Below are positions 29,901-36,577 of a stretch of DNA of 64,000 nucleotides, one piece after another. This DNA is from an uncultured Steroidobacter sp. GTDB lineage: Bacteria; Pseudomonadota; Gammaproteobacteria; Steroidobacterales; Steroidobacteraceae. A model generated the notes under the pieces. It saw only the letters and a list, made by a program, of their open reading frames with translations. It was not told the origin of the DNA and searched no databases. Position 1 is the first letter of the stretch. Each line of letters opens with the position of its first letter. The translations under genes and the position numbers were made by a program. Location: contig CALMII010000058.1 in NCBI GenBank assembly GCA_937864115.1, forward strand, positions 62,001 through 126,000, given 5' to 3'.

Positions 29901-31502
29901 CCGGCCTTTCGCTATCGCGATACGCTGGAAACCGCTCCGTATTCGACGTTTCGCACCAGCAACGCCGATCGCACCAAGGTTGTCTACGTGGGCGCGAACG
30001 ATGGCATGTTGCACGCCTTCAAGGCGGACAACGTGGACGACGATACCGTCAGCAGCAACGACAATGAAGGTGCCGAGTTGTTCGGATACGTTCCAGGAGC
30101 GGTCTTCAAGAATCTGTCATTGCTGACCAATCCGTCCTACAGCCATCGCTATTACGTCGATGGTTCGCCGAACATGGGCGACGTGTTCTATGACGGCGCC
30201 TGGCACACCGTGCTGGTCGGCGGCCTCAACAAGGGCGGCCAGGGCATCTACGCCCTCGACATCACCAACCCCGACTCCTTCGGCGCCGGTAACGTGCTCT
30301 GGGAGTTCAACGATGTGAATGGCCTCAAGGGCGATGCGGATCTGGGCTACACCTATAGCCGACCGGCAATCGTCAAGCTGAACAATGGCCAGTGGGCGGC
30401 GATCTTCGGCAATGGCTACAACAACACCGACGCCGACGGCAGCGCCAGCACCACTGGCGAAGCAGCTCTCTACATCGTGGACATCAAGACTGGCGCACGG
30501 ATCAAGAAGATTTCGACTGGAGCCGGGTCACTGGCGGCTCCCAATGGCCTTGCAACTCCCGCCGCTGTGGACTTTGACGGCGATTCAGACGTTGACTACG
30601 TCTACGCGGGTGACCTGCGCGGTAACCTGTGGAAGTTCAACCTGACGAGTTCCGACAAGGATGATTGGAAAGTCGCATTCGGCACAGCCACTTCACCGGC
30701 GCCCTTCTATGTAGCCCTGGACGCTGACGGAAACCGGCAACCCATTACCGTGGTGCCCGAGGTCGGCCGCGGCCCCAATGGCAACGGCATGGTCCTCCTG
30801 TTCGGCACCGGCAAGTTCCTGGAAGATCCCACGGACAAGCAACTGCCCCCGGACGTCGCAAGACGCGATCAATCGTTCTACGGCATCTACGATCCGAATA
30901 CCTGCACGGCAACGGGCTGCGCGGCGGCTGATGCCACCAGTGGACGTACCAACCTTGCCGCACAGACGATCGATGAGGAGCCCACGTTCAGCTACACCGG
31001 CCCCGACGGCGAGACTGCGAGCGCGACTGTACGTATCACCTCGGCCAATCCGGCTGGCCTGCGTGGCTGGTTCATGGATCTCGTTTCGCCCTCCGACTTC
31101 CAGGGGGAACGCGTTGTCTCGAATCCAATCCTGCGCAACGATCGCATCGTGTTCACCACGCTGATCCCGGATATCGATCCCTGCAAACCCGGCGGTTCGA
31201 GCTGGCTGATGGAAATGGATGCATTGACGGGCAAGCGCCTGAGCGAATCGCCGTTCGATCTCAACCGTGATGGCAAATTCGACGATGCCGACCTCGCCCT
31301 GCTGGCCGATGGCACGACAAAGTGGCCTGCGAGTGGCATCAAGTCGACCGTGGGCATCACGCCCGAACCCGGTGTGCTGACGGACCCGTCGAAAGGCATC
31401 GAATACAAGTACACCCCGGGCACCAGCGGCAATATTCAGATGATCGGCGAGAATCCGGGTAGCGGAAATGTGGGCCGTCAGTCGTGGCGGCAGATCCGAT
31501 GA
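26988..31502 (+). CDS. pilY1: Type IV pilus tip adhesin / biogenesis factor PilY1
   Basis: 1504 aa from ATG at 26988, with AAGGAAAA upstream. Signal peptide ends near PPAGALNLSD. PilY1 sits at the pilus tip, counters retraction and mediates adhesion and surface sensing. Candidate calcium loops: DLNGDGQLD near residue 70, DDKDKDGLPDAGE near 785 and DLNRDGKFDDAD near the end. The C-terminal half is the conserved PilY1 beta-propeller (KVVYVGANDGMLHAF, SPNMGDVFYDGAWHTVLVGG, VDFDGDSDVDYVYAGDL). The N-terminal half, with its TTSRIDALRKVLYGG motif, is the variable part. Confidence 0.93.
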   Translation: MNIRRHLKRITTSTGLALGIVLAAPPAGALNLSDRPLFLTPGAPALNMLTVGRDHKLFTAAYNDASDLNGDGQLDIGYKGHLTGDGSFDYYGYFDSRKCYTYASGLFSPVGATGNFKTCGGTDQWSGDFLNYLTTSRIDALRKVLYGGYRSTDTTAQTVLERAYIPQDAHSWGKEYRSVDYDGYDIRQYTPFSAPPSGQYILFANTTLSSTLTATNYRNPDGPPLLRVRENATHRIWEWVAKDAPVAGDQCATGGDHTTACSGTLTDYTVRVEVCKSGMTEPNCKPKPTGLLHNYDARMAFGLLTGSYMHNKEGGVVRKELALFGDEVQTDGRFASPKKGIVASLDGLKIQDYDGNGNYNHNHACEAGWQESQPDGRCRVWGNPLGEMMFETLRYFSGAAGATSAYTYTDTGSDDAYLGLPQVTTWKNPYAAKGSSGLGYPTCSKPFQTVISDVNPSYDTELPGGYWGGAPTAALPTSISSFSAGTLGQTMWTHEFAGARSIYIGESANNADAAPTPKSATSFGNIRGLSPEEPTKKGSYYSSAVAFFGNTTEVNELAVEQRLKTFAVALSSPLPRIEMPVGSGRISLVPFGKVVKGPGGITTTWQPTNQIAAFYIESMVNMPGQPQDAAVNGGRAYAVFRINFEDAEQGNDYDMDVIAQYTVKVTADGELSVQVKTEYARAGWESHLGYVISGTDGHDGIYLEVAGGGGRDARHPLDTPANVWAGGCAAGACGTTYTLPGLANGASGGGNVGPERLFTPGNAPAATQLNDPLWYAAKYGGFDDKDKDGLPDAGEWDSKVPGKPDNYFLVTNALNLETQLSQVFDAIIDQVSSASSASVNSGSISTESRIYQARFLSRDWSGELLSFQVNPNNGELIATPEWNAATKMPAADARSLFTLGSSGTGMAFNWTAIQNDTIRRQQLHPTDNAEAQKILDYLRGDQSNEQPNGDFRKRSSKLGDIVSSAPLFVGGPAFRYRDTLETAPYSTFRTSNADRTKVVYVGANDGMLHAFKADNVDDDTVSSNDNEGAELFGYVPGAVFKNLSLLTNPSYSHRYYVDGSPNMGDVFYDGAWHTVLVGGLNKGGQGIYALDITNPDSFGAGNVLWEFNDVNGLKGDADLGYTYSRPAIVKLNNGQWAAIFGNGYNNTDADGSASTTGEAALYIVDIKTGARIKKISTGAGSLAAPNGLATPAAVDFDGDSDVDYVYAGDLRGNLWKFNLTSSDKDDWKVAFGTATSPAPFYVALDADGNRQPITVVPEVGRGPNGNGMVLLFGTGKFLEDPTDKQLPPDVARRDQSFYGIYDPNTCTATGCAAADATSGRTNLAAQTIDEEPTFSYTGPDGETASATVRITSANPAGLRGWFMDLVSPSDFQGERVVSNPILRNDRIVFTTLIPDIDPCKPGGSSWLMEMDALTGKRLSESPFDLNRDGKFDDADLALLADGTTKWPASGIKSTVGITPEPGVLTDPSKGIEYKYTPGTSGNIQMIGENPGSGNVGRQSWRQIR

Positions 31503-31930
31503 GCCGGGGAGAACGCATCGACATGAGCACCCAGAAAGGCGTAACACTCATCGAGCTGATGATCGTCGTGGTCGTGGTTGCGATCCTGACTGCCATCGCC
31601 TATCCCAGCTACAGGGCGCAGGTCATGCGATCGCATCGCTCGGATGCCAAGGTAGCGCTCGAGCGACTCGCACAGAGTGCGGAGCGGTGCTATACGAACG
31701 CCGTGCCCAAAACCTACGTGGGCTGTGCGAGTGCCGTCACTGCCTCCGAGAGCGGTTATTACTCGATTGCGTTCAATGGAACGACGAACTCGTTTTCGCT
31801 GACGGCAACCGCCGTCGGGGGACAACTGTCGGACACCGAATGCCGCACGTTCGTGTTGACCAACGTCAATCTCAAGACTGCATTTACGGCCACTGCCGTA
31901 GACAGTTCCGCTGCGTGCTGGCGACGGTAA
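31499..31930 (+). CDS. pilE: Type IV pilin-like protein PilE
   Basis: 143 aa; ATG at 31499 overlaps the pilY1 stop (ATGA); a second ATG at 31523 is also plausible. Cleavage at QKG-VTLIE, helix LMIVVVVVAILTAIAYPSY. Only a small C-terminal domain with a terminal CW, and a cysteine pair (ERCYTNAV ... SDTEC) fitting the minor pilin PilE that closes these operons. Its position at the end of the operon suggests a minor rather than the major pilin. Confidence 0.92.
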   Translation: MSRGERIDMSTQKGVTLIELMIVVVVVAILTAIAYPSYRAQVMRSHRSDAKVALERLAQSAERCYTNAVPKTYVGCASAVTASESGYYSIAFNGTTNSFSLTATAVGGQLSDTECRTFVLTNVNLKTAFTATAVDSSAACWRR

Positions 31931-32263
31931 CGGCCTGACCACATTCATACGTACATTCCTCTCGTCCATCGATGCCCACACAGGCACGCGATCTCGAGCG
32001 TTCGGTCGCTGCGCGGTGACTCGTCGGCTGCGTGCGTGAGCGGGACGAAGCTGTCTGCACCCGACGACGCCCCAGGCCACATACCTTTATCGCTGTCCCC
32101 CAATCTTGTATCCTCCGCCGCTCGACTCGGCCTGGCAGCTTTTACAAATGGGAGCTTCCGAGGCGATATTCGCGGGAACTGCGCATGAGTTTCGCGGATT
32201 AAGAGGCGTGAAATTTCGCTCCGGTCCTTACTTTGTCCGACCCAGAAGAAGGGGAAAGAAATC
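31931..32263. other. Gap between pilE and the Lpp-like gene
   Basis: 333 bp with no supported gene on either strand. The promoter of the lipoprotein gene should lie here, but I cannot point to hexamers with confidence; TTTATC...TGTATC near 32087-32113 is the best weak pair. A ribosome site GAAGGGGAAAG lies about 10 nt before the lipoprotein ATG. Confidence 0.4.
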
Positions 32264-32575
32264 ATGAAGAACGTCATCTCCACCACGCTGAAGGCAGGTG
32301 TTGCGGCTCTCGTCCTCGTTGCGGCAAGCGGCTGCGTATCGCAGAAGTATGTCGACGAGATCAAGGCGACCGCTGACAAGGCCCTGCAGGATGCGGCCGC
32401 AGCGAAGGCTGCTGCTGACTCCGCCGCCAGCGCCGCTCAGGCCGCAAAGTCGTCGGCTGACAGCGCGCAGAGCGCCGCCAACCAGGCTCTGCAGGCCGCT
32501 CAGGCCAGCCAGGCTTGCTGTGACGCGACCAACGAGAAGATCGATCGCGCCTTCAAGAAGTCCGTGTCGAAGTAA
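32264..32575 (+). CDS. Lpp/OprI-like alanine-zipper lipoprotein
   Basis: 103 aa. Lipoprotein signal with lipobox VAASGC, cysteine at residue 24. The mature part is an Ala-rich heptad coiled coil (KAAADSAASAAQAAKSSAD), like Lpp and OprI trimers that tie the outer membrane to peptidoglycan. It ends SVSK; a terminal lysine is the residue that L,D-transpeptidases join to diaminopimelate in Lpp. The gene is convergent with an L,D-transpeptidase and followed by two terminators, as expected for a highly expressed mRNA. Attachment to peptidoglycan is inferred. Confidence 0.85.
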   Translation: MKNVISTTLKAGVAALVLVAASGCVSQKYVDEIKATADKALQDAAAAKAAADSAASAAQAAKSSADSAQSAANQALQAAQASQACCDATNEKIDRAFKKSVSK

Positions 32576-32605
32576 TTCGGCAAGAACTTCTGGTCGATAC
32601 GAAAA

Positions 32606-32628
32606 CGCCGCGCATTGCGCGGCGTTTT
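32606..32628. terminator. Terminator 1 after the Lpp-like gene
   Basis: Stem CGCCGCGC / GCGCGGCG with a 3-nt loop, preceded by GAAAA and followed by TTTTCC, so it can work in both directions. It starts 30 bp past the lipoprotein stop. Confidence 0.85.
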
Positions 32629-32651
32629 CCATTTTGAAGGCGAAGAACTGG

Positions 32652-32675
32652 CGCCGCGCACCTGCGCGGCGTTTT
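32652..32675. terminator. Terminator 2, near copy of terminator 1
   Basis: Stem CGCCGCGCA / TGCGCGGCG, 2-nt loop, then TTTTCCATTTC. Stem and the following TTTTCCATTT are shared with terminator 1, 46 bp away, so this looks like a small tandem duplication. Confidence 0.8.
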
Positions 32676-32860
32676 CCATTTCAGGGTCGGAGAACAGAAG
32701 AACAGAAGTTCGACTGAAGTCGAACCCACAAAGAAGGAAGGGCGGACCCCACAGCCTCAGCCATGGACTAACTCGGTGGAAAGGATAGCCTCGTACCGCA
32801 GGGTCCGCGGCGAGATTCTAGCAGTCGCGCGGCGACGACCTTCCAGCAATCGTCAATCGA
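32676..32860. other. Gap before the ldt stop, with a possible structured RNA
   Basis: No gene seen. It has a palindrome GTTCGAC-TGAA-GTCGAAC followed by CCCACAAAGAAGG at 32708-32737, which has the layout of the dispersed element but a different stem. At 32742-32808 an 8-bp pairing GCGGACCC / GGGTCCGC encloses about 50 nt. On the minus strand TAGAAT stands 6 nt before that segment. It lacks SRP-RNA and 6S hallmarks, so identity is open. Confidence 0.4.
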
Positions 32861-33820
32861 TCAGGGTGTATCGACCAGCTGCGACGTCGGCGCATCGAGC
32901 ATCACGGGTTCCGGGATTCCGGTGGCACGACTGAATGTCTGCTCCGCCTTCGCCCAATCGATCACACCGCTCGGGCGATCCTGCGTCGCCGTCACGAGCA
33001 GTCGCGTGATCTGCGTCAGGCTGTGAATGTCCTGCTCCTGGCTGCCTTCGAGCGGCGCGTGCACTTCCATGTAGAGCTCATTGCCGTCCCAACCCATCTT
33101 GTACGGCTGATGGATGATGCGGACCGGCGTGTTCACGGCGACCATCTTGAAGAACCGCTCGATGTCCTCGGGGTACATGCGAATGCAGCCGTGCGTCACC
33201 TGCATGCCCACGCCGCGCGGGTTGTTGGTGCCGTGAATCAGATAGGCGCCGCCCGGAATGTCGAGCCGCATTGCGTAGTCGCCCAGCGGATTGTCGGGAC
33301 CGGCCGGCACGGCTTTCGGCAACGGACGGCCATCGGCTGCATGTTCCTTGCGAACGGATTCGGGCGGATACCAGATCGGCCTGGTGCGCTTGTCCGTGAT
33401 GCGGGTGAGCCCCAGCGGGGTCTTCCAGTCCATCTTGCCGACGCTGATCGGATACGTGACGACGACCGGCGCCTCATTGGGCTTCGGCGCCGGAAAGTAA
33501 TAAAGACGGTGTTCGGCAAGGCTGACCACGATGCCCTGGCGGGGCGCATCGGGAAGGATGTAACGCGAGGGAATGGTGACCTGCGTCCCCTCCCCCGGCA
33601 GCCACGGATCGACGCCAGGATTCGCGGCAACGATCTCTTCATAGCCGACGCTGTAACGACGCCCCAGGTCGAGCAGCGTGTCTTCGTGCTTCGCGACCAC
33701 GATCTGCACCTGACCCAGCACCGAGCCGGTTTCAGGGATCGTGTAAGTAGCAGCGACCGCGGACGACAACTGCCCCAGAAGCAGCACGGAGAAAGGCAAC
33801 AAACAGGCGCGAATTGGCAT
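32861..33820 (-). CDS. L,D-transpeptidase (ErfK/YbiS/YcfS/YnhG-like) with LysM-like region
   Basis: 319 aa. Signal peptide ends near SSAVA-ATY. A LysM-like segment (EDTLLDLGRRYSVGYEEIVAANPGV, read in two parts: EDTLLDLGRRYSVGY, EEIVAANPGV) at about residues 45-70 binds peptidoglycan. The YkuD domain has IHGTN and VTHGCIRM with nucleophile Cys212. Such periplasmic enzymes make 3-3 crosslinks or attach Lpp to peptidoglycan. Convergent with an Lpp-like gene, which favours the second role. The start lacks a ribosome site and lies next to a promoter. Confidence 0.92.
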   Translation of the reverse strand: MPIRACLLPFSVLLLGQLSSAVAATYTIPETGSVLGQVQIVVAKHEDTLLDLGRRYSVGYEEIVAANPGVDPWLPGEGTQVTIPSRYILPDAPRQGIVVSLAEHRLYYFPAPKPNEAPVVVTYPISVGKMDWKTPLGLTRITDKRTRPIWYPPESVRKEHAADGRPLPKAVPAGPDNPLGDYAMRLDIPGGAYLIHGTNNPRGVGMQVTHGCIRMYPEDIERFFKMVAVNTPVRIIHQPYKMGWDGNELYMEVHAPLEGSQEQDIHSLTQITRLLVTATQDRPSGVIDWAKAEQTFSRATGIPEPVMLDAPTSQLVDTP

Positions 33821-33826
33821 GACTTG

Positions 33827-33855
33827 AGTCTAGGAAGCGATGGTTGGTCTGTCTA
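33827..33855 (-). promoter_or_regulatory. Promoter of the L,D-transpeptidase gene (near-leaderless)
   Basis: Minus strand: TAGACA (33855-33850), 17-nt spacer, TAGACT (33832-33827). The -35 matches 5 of 6 and the -10 4 of 6. The ATG at 33820 is only 6 nt past the -10, so transcription would start at or next to the start codon. No Shine-Dalgarno sequence precedes the ATG. Confidence 0.55.
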
Positions 33856-33911
33856 CCCGACCTGACCGCAGCGAGCACCGCAAGTTCAGGGCCGCGGCGC
33901 GCCGCAGAGTC

Positions 33912-34934
33912 TTATTGCGACTGCGCTCTCAGCAGGTCGGAAATCTGGGTCGGCACACCCTTCTGGGCTTCGATCAGCGCCACGCGGATCGCGTTGCCGA
34001 AGGACACGGCGTCGGCGCTGCCGTGGCTTTTGATCACCACACCGGCGAGACCGACCATGCTCGCGCCGTTGTAGGTGCGCGGATCGAACTCGCGTCGCAA
34101 CGACCGGATGACGGGCCACGACGCCAATGCGCCGAGATAGCGCAGCGGGTTGCGCGTGTACTCGGTCTTCAGCGCGCCCACCAGCATGTTGACCAGCCCT
34201 TCCATCGACTTCAGCGCGACGTTGCCCGTGAAGCCGTCAGTGACGACGACGTCGACTTCACCCGAAAAGATGTCGTTGCCTTCGACGAAGCCGATGTAGT
34301 TCAGCTTGCTGGCGCCCAGCAGCTGCGAGGCTTCCTGGACGACGCTGTCGCCCTTGGTCTCTTCCTCGCCGATGTTCAGCAGGCCGATGCGCGGATTCGT
34401 GATGCCGTGCATGTCGGAAGCCACGACGGCGCCCATCACCGCGAACTGGAACAGGTGTTCCGCCGTGCATTGCGAATTCGCACCGAGGTCGAGCATCTGG
34501 GTGTGCCCATGGCGCGCGCGGATGCGGGAAATGATGGCCGGTCGATCGATCCCTTCGACGGTCTTGAGGACGAACCGCCCCGTCGCCATCAGCGCGCCGG
34601 TATTTCCTGCGCTCACGCAGGCATCGGCTTCGCCGGCCTTGACCAGATCGATGGCCACACGCATCGAAGAATCCTTCTTCTTGCGCAATGCGTCCTGCGG
34701 CTTCTCGTCCATGGTGACGACCTGGGAAGCCTCCTGCAGGCGAATCCGGTCGCCGAGGCGCTTGGCAGCCTCACTGGCGAGATAAGGAGCCACCGCATCG
34801 CCGCGACCGACCAGGACGATTCGCAGATCATCCGCGCGGGCAAGCGCCTCCAGCGACGCAGGGACGGTCACGACAGGGCCGTGATCGCCTCCCATTGCGT
34901 CCACTGCGATCGTGACCGGCCGTCGTGTACCCAA
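33912..34934 (-). CDS. plsX: Phosphate acyltransferase PlsX
   Basis: 340 aa. Converts acyl-ACP to acyl-phosphate for phospholipid synthesis. The N-terminus TIAVDAMGGDHGP and the later SAGNTGALM and TDGFTGNVALKS motifs are diagnostic. The only start giving a full N-terminus is TTG at 34934; the next in-frame candidates would remove the conserved DAMGGD segment. It follows rpmF, the usual order. The fab genes that commonly follow plsX are not here; the L,D-transpeptidase comes next. Confidence 0.95.
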   Translation of the reverse strand: MGTRRPVTIAVDAMGGDHGPVVTVPASLEALARADDLRIVLVGRGDAVAPYLASEAAKRLGDRIRLQEASQVVTMDEKPQDALRKKKDSSMRVAIDLVKAGEADACVSAGNTGALMATGRFVLKTVEGIDRPAIISRIRARHGHTQMLDLGANSQCTAEHLFQFAVMGAVVASDMHGITNPRIGLLNIGEEETKGDSVVQEASQLLGASKLNYIGFVEGNDIFSGEVDVVVTDGFTGNVALKSMEGLVNMLVGALKTEYTRNPLRYLGALASWPVIRSLRREFDPRTYNGASMVGLAGVVIKSHGSADAVSFGNAIRVALIEAQKGVPTQISDLLRAQSQ

Positions 34935-34981
34935 GGTAGGTACGGGATCAGGAGTGCCGCGAGGGCCGCGGCACGGCAGGG

Positions 34982-35173
34982 TTATTCGTTGTCGGACTTG
35001 GTGCGGCTGGCGATGACTTTCTTGCCGCGATAGAAACCGTCCGGCGTGATGCGATGGCGCGTATGGCTTTCGCCCGACGTCGCATCGACGGAAACGGCAG
35101 GACGGCTCAGCTTGTCGTGAGCGCGGCGCATGCCGCGGGTCGACGGGGTCTTTCGGCTTTTCTGGACTGGCAT
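34982..35173 (-). CDS. rpmF: 50S ribosomal protein L32
   Basis: 63 aa, typical length. Begins MPVQKSRKTPSTRGMRRAHD, the universal L32 start, and contains HRITPDGFYRGKKV. No zinc cysteines are present, as in other gammaproteobacterial L32. GGAG lies 10 nt before the ATG. It sits between yceD and plsX in the conserved yceD-rpmF-plsX operon. Confidence 0.97.
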   Translation of the reverse strand: MPVQKSRKTPSTRGMRRAHDKLSRPAVSVDATSGESHTRHRITPDGFYRGKKVIASRTKSDNE

Positions 35174-35224
35174 GACTGAATCACTCCGTAACCAAACTCA
35201 AATCTGTATCACTCGCCGCGCTCT

Positions 35225-35761
35225 TCAGCGCTTGCGCATCAGGTCGCGCAGATTTCCAAACGGCCGCTGCGTCGGCTCAGGCTCGTCCGCCTCGGGCTCG
35301 GCCTCGACTACGCGAACGTCGCAATCCTCAGCCTCGTGCTTCGGTACCAGCGGCAGCGCCAGCAACGACTGATCCTCGGCGAGCGGTTGCAGATCCAGCC
35401 GCGCGGGGTCCGCGAGAACCGCCTCATAGCCGCCGAACTCCTGCTCGAGCTCTTCTGCTTCGCGCACGATGATCAATCGGAATTGCTCGCTGACCGGCAA
35501 CTCGAAAGACTTCATGCAACGCTGGCACGGCAGCACCAGCGTTCCGTCCAGTTCACCATCGATCGCGACGTGCCCGTCGAACTGCGAAAAAGCAAAGCGC
35601 GCGGTGAGCTGCGAACCGTTCAGTGCGCCTGCGTCGCGCAGTCGCGGCAGATCCGCAGCCGTGAAGCGTCTCTCGATCGTGGTTCCCGAGCGCGCGCAGA
35701 TCGAAGCGTCGACTGAATTTCCGGCCAAAACGCCGGGTTGGACGCCCTGGGGTCGCGACAT
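35225..35761 (-). CDS. yceD: YceD family protein (DUF177, 23S rRNA accumulation)
   Basis: 178 aa. YceD (DUF177) is needed for normal 23S rRNA accumulation in E. coli and plants. Family features: the LPCQRCMKSFELPV motif with its CxxC pair near residues 79-82, the LDLQPLAEDQSLLALPLVP segment and the PFGNLRDLMRKR tail. Precedes rpmF. The ATG at 35761 lies about 10 nt after a strong -10 hexamer, so the transcript would be almost leaderless; a TTG at 35728 is an alternative start. Confidence 0.92.
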   Translation of the reverse strand: MSRPQGVQPGVLAGNSVDASICARSGTTIERRFTAADLPRLRDAGALNGSQLTARFAFSQFDGHVAIDGELDGTLVLPCQRCMKSFELPVSEQFRLIIVREAEELEQEFGGYEAVLADPARLDLQPLAEDQSLLALPLVPKHEAEDCDVRVVEAEPEADEPEPTQRPFGNLRDLMRKR

Positions 35762-35770
35762 GGGGCGCGT

Positions 35771-35799
35771 ATACTAGCGGCGACCCCCCGGGCTGTCAA
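35771..35799 (-). promoter_or_regulatory. Strong sigma-70 promoter of yceD-rpmF-plsX
   Basis: Minus strand: perfect TTGACA (35799-35794), 17-nt GC-rich spacer, TAGTAT (35776-35771). The predicted transcription start, near 35764, is only a few nucleotides from the annotated ATG at 35761. This is the best promoter by consensus in the window. Confidence 0.75.
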
Positions 35800-35887
35800 A
35801 AGAAAAAGCCTGATAAATGCTTGTTTTTCTAGGAGATCGACTGGCGTCCGATTCCCTGGAAAACAGCCTCATCCGGAAAGTGAGCAC

Positions 35888-36493
35888 ATGACTCCACCTG
35901 CCGCCGCATCGACCGCGCCAAGACTGGTTCTTGCCTCGACCTCCCAATACCGCCGTCAGCTCCTGGAGCGCTTCGGAATCCGTTTTACGGTCGCCGCGCC
36001 GGATGTCGACGAATCCCCGCTACCCGGGGAAACCCCGATCGACCTGGTCAGTCGCCTCGCCCGGGCCAAGGCCGAAGCGATTGCACACCGGCATCGGGGC
36101 AGCCTGATCGTCGGATCGGACCAGCTGGCTGTATTCGGCAAGGAGATCATCGGCAAGCCAGGCAATCCGGAACGCTGCGTCGAACAGCTTCGCGCGTTCA
36201 GCGGTCAGCGCCTGACGTTCCATACGGCCGTGCACGTCGTGCATTCCGATACGGGCGCAAACGAAGGTCATTTCGATGTGACGACCGTGCATTTCCGCAA
36301 GTTGTCGCACGAGGAAATCGACCGCTACGTGGCCCGCGACCGCCCCGTGAATTCCGCAGGCGGCTTCAAGGTCGAGGCCCTGGGCATCACGCTGTTCGAT
36401 CGGGTGGAATCGGAAGATCCCACGGCGCTGATCGGACTGCCGCTGATCTGGCTGTCAGGAGCGCTACGGCGCGCGGGTTTTCAGTTGCCCTGA
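35888..36493 (+). CDS. maf: Maf-like nucleotide pyrophosphatase (YceF type)
   Basis: 201 aa from ATG at 35888. Maf proteins hydrolyse non-canonical nucleoside triphosphates; the YceF group prefers m7GTP. The N-terminal LVLASTSQYRRQLLER is the substrate loop; later motifs are PGETP, RLARAKAEA, SDQLA and the metal/catalytic region FHTAVHV. It is divergent from yceD-rpmF-plsX, the standard gammaproteobacterial arrangement, and convergent with rluC. The frame is open further upstream, over the divergent promoter. Confidence 0.92.
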   Translation: MTPPAAASTAPRLVLASTSQYRRQLLERFGIRFTVAAPDVDESPLPGETPIDLVSRLARAKAEAIAHRHRGSLIVGSDQLAVFGKEIIGKPGNPERCVEQLRAFSGQRLTFHTAVHVVHSDTGANEGHFDVTTVHFRKLSHEEIDRYVARDRPVNSAGGFKVEALGITLFDRVESEDPTALIGLPLIWLSGALRRAGFQLP

Positions 36494-36504
36494 GCGGCCT
36501 TCTC

Positions 36505-36570
36505 TCAACTGTGGGGCCGGCTTTGGCCGGCCTGCGAACCGTCGGGCTAAAGCCTGACCCACCGGAAGAG
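36505..36570. repeat. Dispersed bipartite palindromic element, copy 3 (maf/rluC convergent ends)
   Basis: GGCCGGC-TTTG-GCCGGCC at 36515-36532 and GTCGGGC-TAAA-GCCTGAC at 36541-36558, then CCCACCGGAAGAG. The second palindrome has one mismatched pair, so this copy is slightly decayed. It fills the gap between two convergent stop codons. Confidence 0.8.
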
Positions 36571-36577
36571 TCTGTAG

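Noticed and set aside
31945..32379. Minus-strand open frame between pilE and the lipoprotein gene
   Set aside because: Low-quality peptide running over the lipoprotein signal region; no start signal or homology recognised.
32742..32808. SRP (4.5S) RNA or 6S RNA
   Set aside because: The segment forms a closed stem, but the universal SRP core and the 6S bubble sequences are not there.
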